Positions 1-4,475 of a DNA stretch of 5,153 nt are shown piece after piece. Within the stretch, counting starts at the first letter, position 1, and the number at the start of each line of letters is the position of its first letter. The DNA comes from Hyphomicrobiales bacterium (GTDB lineage Bacteria > Pseudomonadota > Alphaproteobacteria > Rhizobiales > S144-35): positions 1 through 5,153 of the forward strand of contig WGBT01000053.1 in the NCBI GenBank assembly GCA_015494185.1, written 5' to 3'. Position numbers and translations under genes: made by a program. The notes below the pieces were generated by a model, which ran no database searches, was not told the DNA's origin, and worked only from the letters and a program-made list of their open reading frames with translations.

Positions 1-11
1 CATTAAAAGGG

Positions 12-728
12 TTGACTGGCATACGCCGCCGCCAGAAACAGGATCTGGCAGTGACCTCAACGGCGGATGAAGTGGCGGCCTTCGTAGCGCAGATGAAGGC
101 GGTGACGCCAGCTTCAGCGCGTTCTCGAGCCGGGCGGCTGCTGTTTGCCATGGATGCCACCATGAGCCGGCAACCGACCTGGGATCTGGCGTTGTCGATC
201 CAGGCGGAGATGTTTCATCAGGTCAAAGCCATCGGCGGGCTTGACGTGCAACTGCTGTATTTTCGCGGTTTTGGGGAATGCCGCGCCAGCAAATGGGTTT
301 CTGATCCCGATGAGCTGGCACGGCTGATGACTGCGGTGTCGTGCCGGGGCGGGGCGACGCAGATTGGCAAGGCGCTCAAACATGCCCGCAAGGAAACCGA
401 ACGGCAGCCCTTGGGGGCGATGGTTTATATTGGCGATGCCATGGAAGAAAATGTTGATCATCTTTGCGCCCTTGCCGGGGAGCTCGGCTTGTTGGGGGTG
501 CCGGTGTTGGTGTTTCAGGAAGGGCATGATCCGGTTGCGGAACAGGCTTTCAAGGAAATCGCCAGATTAAGTCATGGCGCTTGGTGCCGGTTCGATGCCG
601 GTGCGGCCGCGCAGCTTAGGGCGCTGTTGTCGGCGGCGGCGGTTTTTGCGGCGGGCGGACGGGCGGCTTTGGAAGATTTCAGCCGCAAGGAACACCGCGC
701 CCAGCGGCTGTTGGAACAGCTCAAATAG
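12..728 (+). CDS. VWA-domain protein with intact MIDAS-type metal site, partner of the downstream J-protein
   Basis: The product is about 238 residues, soluble, with no signal peptide or membrane segment. The core reads as a von Willebrand factor A fold. A hydrophobic strand ends in FAMDATMS, giving the D48-x-T50-x-S52 form of the MIDAS motif. T116 in GGATQIG and D142 in YIGDAMEE fit the second and third metal-ligand loops. VWA proteins generally bind partners through a divalent metal, often beside chaperones or AAA ATPases; no enzymatic role is implied. The stop is 20 bases before a membrane J-protein gene on the same strand, so the two are probably one operon and may act together (inference). 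The start is uncertain. TTG at 12 is the first start in view, but the frame is open to the window edge and AAAGG at 7-11 sits too close to it. The true start may lie upstream, or at GTG 51. The VWA assignment is firm; the specific role is unknown. Confidence 0.85.
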   Translation: MTGIRRRQKQDLAVTSTADEVAAFVAQMKAVTPASARSRAGRLLFAMDATMSRQPTWDLALSIQAEMFHQVKAIGGLDVQLLYFRGFGECRASKWVSDPDELARLMTAVSCRGGATQIGKALKHARKETERQPLGAMVYIGDAMEENVDHLCALAGELGLLGVPVLVFQEGHDPVAEQAFKEIARLSHGAWCRFDAGAAAQLRALLSAAAVFAAGGRAALEDFSRKEHRAQRLLEQLK

Positions 729-748
729 GGCGCGAAACAGGAGAAGAT

Positions 749-1522
749 ATGGCGTTTTTTCTGGGGCTTGTGGCACTGGCATTGGTGTTGATGATCTCAC
801 GCGCCTTGAAACGGTTGGCACCTGGGACAGGGCGTAAGATCTTGCGGCTTGCCGGCGGGTTTGTGGCGCTGGCGGCGGGAACGCTGTTGATTTTACGCGG
901 CGGAGCGGTGATAGGCGGGCCGCTGGCAGCCCTTGGGGCGATGCTGTTGGGGCTCAATCAGGTGCCGGGCTTTCCCTATACCGCCGGCCAGACCCCGCCG
1001 CACCAATCGGAGAACGGCAGGGAGGGTGCGGCAAAGACTGGGCAACAATCGGAAGTCAAGACCCGGTGGTTTGAAATGCGCCTCGATCATGATAGCGGTC
1101 ATATGGATGGAATCGTTCTGCAAGGCCAATATCTGGGAAAATTGCTGAGCGAACTCGAGGTGGGCACATTGGTTGCCCTGTTGCCGGTCTGTGAGCGCGA
1201 TGATCCCCCATCGGGACAGTTGCTGAGCGCTTATCTGGATTGGCGGGAACCCCATTGGCGGGAACAAGCCGCCAGTGAGAGCGGGGCGCAGGGGGCTTCG
1301 GGGGCCGCGTCTGGCTCGCCATCATCTCCCCCATCTGGTCCTATGAGCCGGGAGCAGGCTTTGGCGATTTTAGGCCTTGAAAGCAACGCCAGCCGTGACG
1401 AAATTCGCAAAGCCCACCGTCATCTGATGCGCCATGTCCACCCCGATCATGGCGGCTCCAGCTATCTCGCAGCCCAAATCAATGCCGCCAAAGATGTGCT
1501 GCTTGGCGAATCGGATACGTGA
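749..1522 (+). CDS. Membrane-anchored J-domain (DnaJ-like) protein
   Basis: This 257-residue protein has an N-terminal hydrophobic segment (about 2-17), a basic stretch, and then one or two more hydrophobic segments (about 32-68). A middle region of about 90 residues (100-185) follows, then a Ser/Gly/Ala/Pro-rich linker (about 174-197). A J-domain lies at the extreme C-terminus (199-255). HPD is at 231-233 in MRHVHPDHGG, the motif that stimulates Hsp70 ATPase. Known J-proteins with N-terminal anchors and C-terminal J-domains, such as the Tim14/Pam18 type, recruit Hsp70 to a membrane site. A similar role for this protein is inferred. There is no Gly/Phe region and no zinc-finger domain, so it is not canonical DnaJ. 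The start is ATG 749, with AGGAG at 739-743 five bases upstream. It follows the VWA gene by 20 bases, consistent with co-transcription. The middle region is not recognised. Confidence 0.88.
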   Translation: MAFFLGLVALALVLMISRALKRLAPGTGRKILRLAGGFVALAAGTLLILRGGAVIGGPLAALGAMLLGLNQVPGFPYTAGQTPPHQSENGREGAAKTGQQSEVKTRWFEMRLDHDSGHMDGIVLQGQYLGKLLSELEVGTLVALLPVCERDDPPSGQLLSAYLDWREPHWREQAASESGAQGASGAASGSPSSPPSGPMSREQALAILGLESNASRDEIRKAHRHLMRHVHPDHGGSSYLAAQINAAKDVLLGESDT

Positions 1523-1531
1523 TGAACTGAC

Positions 1532-1550
1532 AGGCCCCACGGCCTTTTCT
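1532..1550 (+). terminator. Weak candidate intrinsic terminator after the VWA/J-protein operon
   Basis: AGGCC (1532-1536), loop CCAC and GGCCT (1541-1545) form a 5-bp stem ten bases after the J-protein stop. It is followed by TTTCT. The position is right, but the stem is short and the T-run is interrupted, so termination may be inefficient. Confidence 0.4.
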
Positions 1551-1575
1551 AGCACTGCTTGAATAAAATTAGATC

Positions 1576-1640
1576 ATTCGGAAACGGATTTTGCTCTAGG
1601 TTGTCGTTTTTGTTGCACAATTTATCCGAAAACGGATTTC
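1576..1640. repeat. Two related short hairpin motifs (CCGAAAACGG type), probably an intergenic repeat
   Basis: ATTCGGAAACGGATTTT (1576-1592) and ATCCGAAAACGGATTTC (1624-1640) are diverged copies of one motif. The second folds as ATCCG (1624-1628), AAAA loop, CGGAT (1633-1637). TTGCTCTAG follows the first copy. The layout resembles the small palindromic intergenic repeats of many alphaproteobacteria, which often carry CCGAAAACCGG-like cores. That family link is from memory and is not proven here. Confidence 0.45.
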
Positions 1641-1659
1641 CGCTTGAAGGAGTTGTGTT

Positions 1660-1809
1660 CCAGCCCAAACCCGTCCTTGCATTCCATGGTGAGCGATTTT
1701 GCCTTTTCAATTGCTTTGTCAAGGGCGCTTTCAAGCGCCGCGAAGCGGTTTCAACCCTTGACAAAGCAATTGAAAAGGCCAGTGTTCCATCATGGAATGC
1801 AAGGGCTGG
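1660..1809. repeat. Long branched inverted repeat (MITE/REP-like element)
   Basis: The inner arms 1701-1725 and 1755-1779 are perfectly complementary over 25 bp. The outer arms 1675-1688 and 1791-1804 are perfectly complementary over 14 bp (CCTTGCATTCCATG). An asymmetric internal loop (12 and 11 bases) lies between the two stems. CCAGCCC at 1660-1666 can also pair with GGGCTGG at 1803-1809 if an 8-base left-hand bulge is allowed. The 29-base tip is not a plain loop. It holds CGCTT (1726-1730) with AAGCG (1733-1737), then CCGC (1738-1741) with GCGG (1745-1748), so the whole could fold as a T-shaped junction. GTGTTCCA occurs as a direct repeat at 1655-1662 and 1782-1789. No transposase is present. 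A non-autonomous mobile element or a dispersed palindromic repeat is the likeliest explanation; a structured RNA or a transcription barrier are alternatives. Confidence 0.75.
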
Positions 1810-1931
1810 TCTGGCACTGTCAGTTCAAGCTGTCTGTAAGGTTGAGTGTAGAGTTTATACAATTTTCAAGTCCCTTGGCGAAAAGCTGTTGTGTCAATTG
1901 ACCGCGTTGCCAGGGCAGCGGGTGGGGGCGT

Positions 1932-2735
1932 ATGCCACAGGGCATGAGAATAGCCCAGATTACCGATACCCATCTGCTTGATCCCAAGACCGCCGATCGC
2001 CAACAGGCCGCCCGGCGCATTGCTGATTTCGAGAAAACGGTTGAGGCCATCAATGCGCTGCCCGAACCGCCTGATGTGGTGGTCCATAGCGGTGATATTG
2101 CCCATGATGCCAAGCCGCGGGAATATGGCTTGGCGCGGGAAATCCTGTCGCAATTGCAAGTGCCGGTCTTTACGACTTTGGGCAATCGCGACCGCCGGCC
2201 GGCCTTTCGTGAGGTCTTTGCCAGAGACGGTTACTTGCCAGACCCGGGCAATCCTGATGGTTTTGCGCAATATGCCATCGATATTGCCGGCGTGCGGCTG
2301 GTGGCGGTTGATACCCTGCAGCTGGGCTCACGGCGGGGGGAAATTTGCCCCGAACGTCACGCTTTGGCGGAGCAATTGATCACGGCGGCCGGGACAAAGC
2401 CGGTGGTCATATTCATGCATCATCCGCCGCTGCGGGTGCCGGGGATGAATTGGCCGATGTTCGATGATGAGCCCGCGGCGGCACGATTTTTGGAAATGGT
2501 GAAACGTCATCGTCAAGTCGTGCATATTCTGAGCGGCCATACCCATCGCGCCGATGTCATTGCAACCGGGGGGCCTCCAGTTTCGATCATGTCGGCGGTG
2601 GCCACTGAATTGCGGATCGATGATTTTCCCGAAAGCCGGGTATCCGTGCCGGTTTTCCACGTTCATGACGTTGAAGTCTTCGATCCTTGCCATCGTCATG
2701 CAGATGTGATCACAACGGTCTATAGTGCGGCTTGA
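1932..2735 (+). CDS. Calcineurin-like metallophosphoesterase, CpdA / class III cyclic-nucleotide phosphodiesterase type
   Basis: This complete 267-residue protein carries all five metal-binding blocks of the family in order. They are D12-x-H14 (ITDTHL), G54-D55 (HSGDIAHD), G84-N85-R86-D87, H163-H164 (MHHPP) and G202-H203-x-H205 (SGHTHR). Together they build a two-metal site that hydrolyses phosphodiester bonds. The order, spacing and length match the CpdA group, whose characterised members cleave 3',5'-cAMP. The substrate here is inferred. The third block has Arg where GNHD is usual, so catalysis or specificity may differ. No signal peptide is seen, so it is probably cytosolic. ATG 1932 is chosen because GGTGGGGG (1921-1928) lies just upstream. 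ATG 1944 is an alternative that places the DxH motif nearer the N-terminus. The gene stands alone downstream of the inverted repeat. Confidence 0.88.
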   Translation: MPQGMRIAQITDTHLLDPKTADRQQAARRIADFEKTVEAINALPEPPDVVVHSGDIAHDAKPREYGLAREILSQLQVPVFTTLGNRDRRPAFREVFARDGYLPDPGNPDGFAQYAIDIAGVRLVAVDTLQLGSRRGEICPERHALAEQLITAAGTKPVVIFMHHPPLRVPGMNWPMFDDEPAAARFLEMVKRHRQVVHILSGHTHRADVIATGGPPVSIMSAVATELRIDDFPESRVSVPVFHVHDVEVFDPCHRHADVITTVYSAA

Positions 2736-2774
2736 TGTGTGCCTGGCTGTGGTTATTCAGCAACAGCGGTTGGC

Positions 2775-2785
2775 GTGATTGTCAC
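2775..2785. promoter_or_regulatory. Small palindrome GTGA-TTG-TCAC upstream of the lipoprotein gene
   Basis: GTGATTGTCAC is a perfect 4-bp inverted repeat about 100 bases before the lipoprotein start. GCAAT-TCGC-ATTGC at 2794-2807 is a second short inverted repeat just after it. Either could be an operator, but short palindromes arise by chance and no regulator can be assigned. Confidence 0.2.
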
Positions 2786-2834
2786 TAACAATTGCAATTC
2801 GCATTGCTGGAGAGCTGATAACGGCTAGACTGAT

Positions 2835-2849
2835 GGCGGCAGTGCCGCC
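2835..2849. other. GC-rich hairpin between the phosphoesterase and lipoprotein genes
   Basis: GGCGGC (2835-2840), AGT loop and GCCGCC (2844-2849) form a perfect 6-bp stem. There is no T-run on the plus strand, so it is not a standard terminator. It could sit in the 5' leader of the lipoprotein mRNA, about 35 bases before the chosen start. Confidence 0.4.
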
Positions 2850-2870
2850 GGTGTTGTGTACGCATTGATC

Positions 2871-2874
2871 AGGA
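2871..2874 (+). promoter_or_regulatory. Ribosome binding site that favours GTG 2883 for the lipoprotein gene
   Basis: AGGA lies eight bases before GTG 2883. The upstream in-frame alternatives GTG 2856 and TTG 2865 lack a comparable Shine-Dalgarno sequence. Confidence 0.45.
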
Positions 2875-2882
2875 ATTTTCAG

Positions 2883-3638
2883 GTGCCGCTATCAGGAAAT
2901 GACATCGCAAGCGGGAGGAGAGCAGGGGGCTGTAATCCAAAGTGGGGTGGCCGTGGGGCTGTCACCGTGATGAGCCTGTTGTTGGCGGGCTGTGCGTCTT
3001 CGCCTCTTCCTGCCATTGTTGCGCCGCCTGTGGCAACGGCGCCGGTTCAAGGGGGGGCTGCTGCTGAGACGGCGAAGGCTGTTCCGGGGGCGGATGTGGT
3101 GGCGAACAAGGTGGCGAATGTGAATGAGGCGGCGGACAAAGCTCACACCGCCCAGACGGCAAACGGTTTCTTTCAACTTGCTGCCCCTGCTGTGACCGGT
3201 GCCCTTGGGGGGCTGAGCCTTAACATGGCGCCCGTGGCCGCCTATACGGTTGTTGCGCGCCAGATCAATCGTTGCTGGTTGCGCGGCGAGCCACCGGTGC
3301 TGGCGAATGTTCAGTTTCATGCCAAAACCAGTGTGACGCCAGCCGAAACCGCCAAAATCAGCCTTTATGAGAAACAGCCCAATGCTCGGCGCGGACCTCG
3401 GGTCTATACGATTGAGCTCACTCCAACCATGGGGGGCAGTGCGATGTTTGTTGAAAATCACCGCCTTGAGGGGGCTTTGGCCCATCGTCTCCACGCCGAT
3501 CTGGCACGCTGGGCGGCAGGGGAGAAGACTTGCCTCCCATCTCCCACCATAGAGGGCGCGGCCACGGCTGCAGCTCCCCTTTTGTCAGCCGACAAATCAA
3601 GGCAGGCCAAAACGGCTCGCACTGCCAAAAGAAAATAG
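2883..3638 (+). CDS. Uncharacterised envelope lipoprotein
   Basis: The N-terminus has a basic region (RR, K, R), a short hydrophobic stretch (GAVTVMSLLLAG) and the lipobox LAGC, followed by ASS. This points to signal peptidase II processing and lipid attachment at the Cys that is residue 37 from this start. Then comes an Ala/Pro/Val-rich linker of about 60 residues and a folded-looking C-terminal part (INRCWLRG to AAGEKTC). That part holds two cysteines, 86 residues apart, which could form a periplasmic disulfide. The tail is rich in Ala, Lys and Arg and ends in AKRK. I do not recognise a named domain. The INRCWL start, YEK and RRG-x-R patterns and a final Cys recall uncharacterised alphaproteobacterial lipoproteins (from memory). 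GTG 2856 would add nine residues; ATG 2970 is too close to the lipobox. The gene converges on sciP with six bases between stop codons. Confidence 0.72.
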   Translation: MPLSGNDIASGRRAGGCNPKWGGRGAVTVMSLLLAGCASSPLPAIVAPPVATAPVQGGAAAETAKAVPGADVVANKVANVNEAADKAHTAQTANGFFQLAAPAVTGALGGLSLNMAPVAAYTVVARQINRCWLRGEPPVLANVQFHAKTSVTPAETAKISLYEKQPNARRGPRVYTIELTPTMGGSAMFVENHRLEGALAHRLHADLARWAAGEKTCLPSPTIEGAATAAAPLLSADKSRQAKTARTAKRK

Positions 3639-3661
3639 GAAAGGCTAATCCTGGCTTTCCT
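3627..3661 (-). terminator. Intrinsic terminator candidate for sciP, overlapping the convergent gene
   Basis: Read on the minus strand, AGGAAAG (3661-3655), an 11-base loop and CTTTCCT (3643-3637) form a 7-bp stem. It is followed by ATTTTCTTTT (3636-3627). The sciP stop codon lies in the loop and the lipoprotein stop codon overlaps the stem. On the plus strand no T-run follows directly, so the signal works best for sciP. Confidence 0.55.
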
Positions 3662-3950
3662 CGTCGGTATACTTCTTTTTCCGAAATTCCTGAATGCGCG
3701 TGGCGCGGAGGCCGCGGACACCGTTGCGTTCGATTGAGCGTTGCCAGCTTAGAAATTCTTCAACTGTTAGCATATATCGCTCACAAGCTTCCTCCAGGCT
3801 CAGCAAGCCGCCACGGACCGCGGCGACCACTTCAGCTTTGCGGCGGACAACCCAGCGTTTGGTGTTTTTAGGGGGAAGGTCTGCGACCGTAAGGGGGCTG
3901 CCATCAGGGCCAATGACATATCTGACACGGGGCCGGTATTGTTCAGGCAT
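3645..3950 (-). CDS. sciP: CtrA inhibitor SciP (DUF1153 family)
   Basis: This complete 101-residue protein has the highly conserved family core. It shows YVIGPDGSPLTVADLPP at 11-27, RWVVRRKAEVVAAVRGGLL at 32-50, EEACERYMLTVEEFLSWQ at 53-70, and GVRGLRATRIQEFR at 77-90. Residues 35-70 form the helix-turn-helix region. In Caulobacter, SciP is a small protein that binds the master regulator CtrA and DNA and blocks CtrA-activated transcription in part of the cell cycle; sciP is itself CtrA-activated there. The same role is inferred here. The C-terminus is a charged tail (RKKKYTDEESQD). ATG 3950 has a weak GAGAG about five bases upstream in the transcript. The gene is divergent from mnmA across 525 bases and convergent with the lipoprotein gene. 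A CtrA-box-like site lies 172-186 bases upstream. Confidence 0.95.
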   Translation of the reverse strand: MPEQYRPRVRYVIGPDGSPLTVADLPPKNTKRWVVRRKAEVVAAVRGGLLSLEEACERYMLTVEEFLSWQRSIERNGVRGLRATRIQEFRKKKYTDEESQD

Positions 3951-4021
3951 GGGTACTCTCTCAAACTCGATACTTTACGCATAACATCGCACAAGACTTT
4001 GCACGGGAACAAAGATGAGGT

Positions 4022-4088
4022 TGGGTTTTGCCGCCGCCAATCCGGAATATGTCACATCTCCTTCAAATGGTGGCAACTTCAAAACCCA
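4022..4088. repeat. Imperfect inverted repeat in the sciP leader region
   Basis: TGGGTTTTG (4022-4030) pairs with CAAAACCCA (4080-4088) over 9 bp. After a symmetrical 5/5 internal loop, GCCA (4036-4039) pairs with TGGC (4071-4074). The position of about 70-140 bases upstream of the sciP start suits a leader-RNA hairpin or a regulator site, but neither is shown. Confidence 0.35.
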
Positions 4089-4121
4089 GCCTAAATCGAT
4101 CGCTAGAATAGGACCGCAAAT

Positions 4122-4136
4122 TTAACAAAGCGCTAA
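4122..4136. promoter_or_regulatory. Near-consensus CtrA box (TTAA-N7-CTAA)
   Basis: The site reads TTAACAAAGCGCTAA on the plus strand, and TTAG-N7-TTAA on the minus strand, matching seven of eight bases of the TTAA-N7-TTAA CtrA consensus. A further TTAA lies inside GTTAAC at 4145-4150. The association with sciP, a known CtrA target in Caulobacter, makes it more plausible. The site is rather far from the sciP start, and AT-rich half-sites occur by chance. Confidence 0.4.
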
Positions 4137-4202
4137 GCGGCAAGGTTAACGGGCAAACATTTGTCGATTGCGGCAAAGTTTGAGAATTGGTTCGATAAGC
4201 CT

Positions 4203-4286
4203 TTGGAGGAGCAGGGAAAGAGCTGTTGCTGGGGGAAAGTTCCGGCAGATGTGAGACAATTCCCACCGCGTTTTGTAGTCCTCCAA
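4203..4286. other. Nested inverted repeat, possible structured RNA
   Basis: TTGGAGGA (4203-4210) pairs with TCCTCCAA (4279-4286) over 8 bp, and inside it GGGAA (4233-4237) pairs with TTCCC (4260-4264). Large unpaired segments separate the two stems. It does not match the RNase P, SRP, tmRNA or 6S consensus that I can recall. It could be a small RNA, part of the mnmA leader, or chance. Confidence 0.25.
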
Positions 4287-4291
4287 GCCAT

Positions 4292-4313
4292 CCTTCTGGT
4301 GACCTTCTGGTGA
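4292..4313. repeat. Perfect tandem duplication of an 11-mer
   Basis: CCTTCTGGTGA occurs twice head to tail (4292-4302 and 4303-4313). It is probably a replication-slippage duplication in non-coding DNA. Confidence 0.8.
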
Positions 4314-4460
4314 AAAGAAAGCAAGCTTCCCCCCCGAGCAATACAACAAGCGATTTGGGGCGCTTCCCGATCAGCCGAACTCTTAAACAGGAGAGGAAAG
4401 GGGGTTTCATCAAGTTGCCTTAAATGGTACGGTGAAACGCTATGCAAAACAGGAAGGGAA

Positions 4461-4465
4461 AGGAA
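4461..4465 (+). promoter_or_regulatory. Ribosome binding site for mnmA
   Basis: AGGAA lies ten bases before ATG 4476, within a purine-rich run that starts at 4451 (AGGAAGGGAAAGGAA). The spacing is slightly long. It would also allow TTG 4488, where the protein would begin MNSLDLP, but ATG is preferred. Confidence 0.5.
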
Positions 4466-4475
4466 TTTGGCGGCG

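Larger units (their letters stand above)
1523..1931. other. 409-base non-coding interval dominated by repeat-like structure
   Basis: No convincing gene is present here. The open frame on the plus strand starting at 1559 runs straight through a long palindrome and into the next gene in the wrong frame, so it is not credible as coding. From left to right the interval holds the weak terminator, two related hairpin motifs (1576-1640), the long branched inverted repeat (1660-1809) and an AT-richer leader (about 1815-1920) for the phosphoesterase gene. TACAAT at 1858-1863 resembles a -10 box, but I find no matching -35 element. Confidence 0.7.
3951..4475. other. 525-base divergent intergenic region between sciP and mnmA
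   Basis: I see no credible protein gene here. Minus-strand frames across 4063-4570 are compositionally unlike the neighbouring proteins, and the longest one runs into the mnmA start. The region must hold the sciP and mnmA promoters, but no clear -35/-10 pair stands out on either strand. It contains a CtrA-box-like site (4122-4136), inverted repeats at 4022-4088 and 4203-4286, a tandem 11-mer (4292-4313), and GTTTCA (4404-4409) with TGAAAC (4433-4438) just before mnmA. Its size and folding potential leave room for a small RNA. Confidence 0.6.

Noticed and set aside
1660..1809. Long inverted repeat considered as CRISPR or an rho-independent terminator
   Set aside because: There are no repeated units with spacers, and no T-run follows the stem. 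It is also much longer than ordinary terminators.
1559..1981. Plus-strand open frame of 140 codons starting at 1559
   Set aside because: It passes through both arms of the long palindrome, has no good ribosome binding site, resembles no protein family, and overlaps the phosphoesterase start in a different frame.
2892..3494. 200-codon minus-strand frame opposite the lipoprotein gene
   Set aside because: It is an Arg/Pro/His-rich antisense shadow of a GC-rich gene. The plus-strand frame has the lipobox and normal composition.
4231..4250. GGGGGAAAGTTCCGGCAGAT, resembling the GGAAAGTCCGGGC block of RNase P RNA
   Set aside because: The match has an inserted base, and the other conserved RNase P blocks (ACAGAAA, AAGGCAA) are absent around it.
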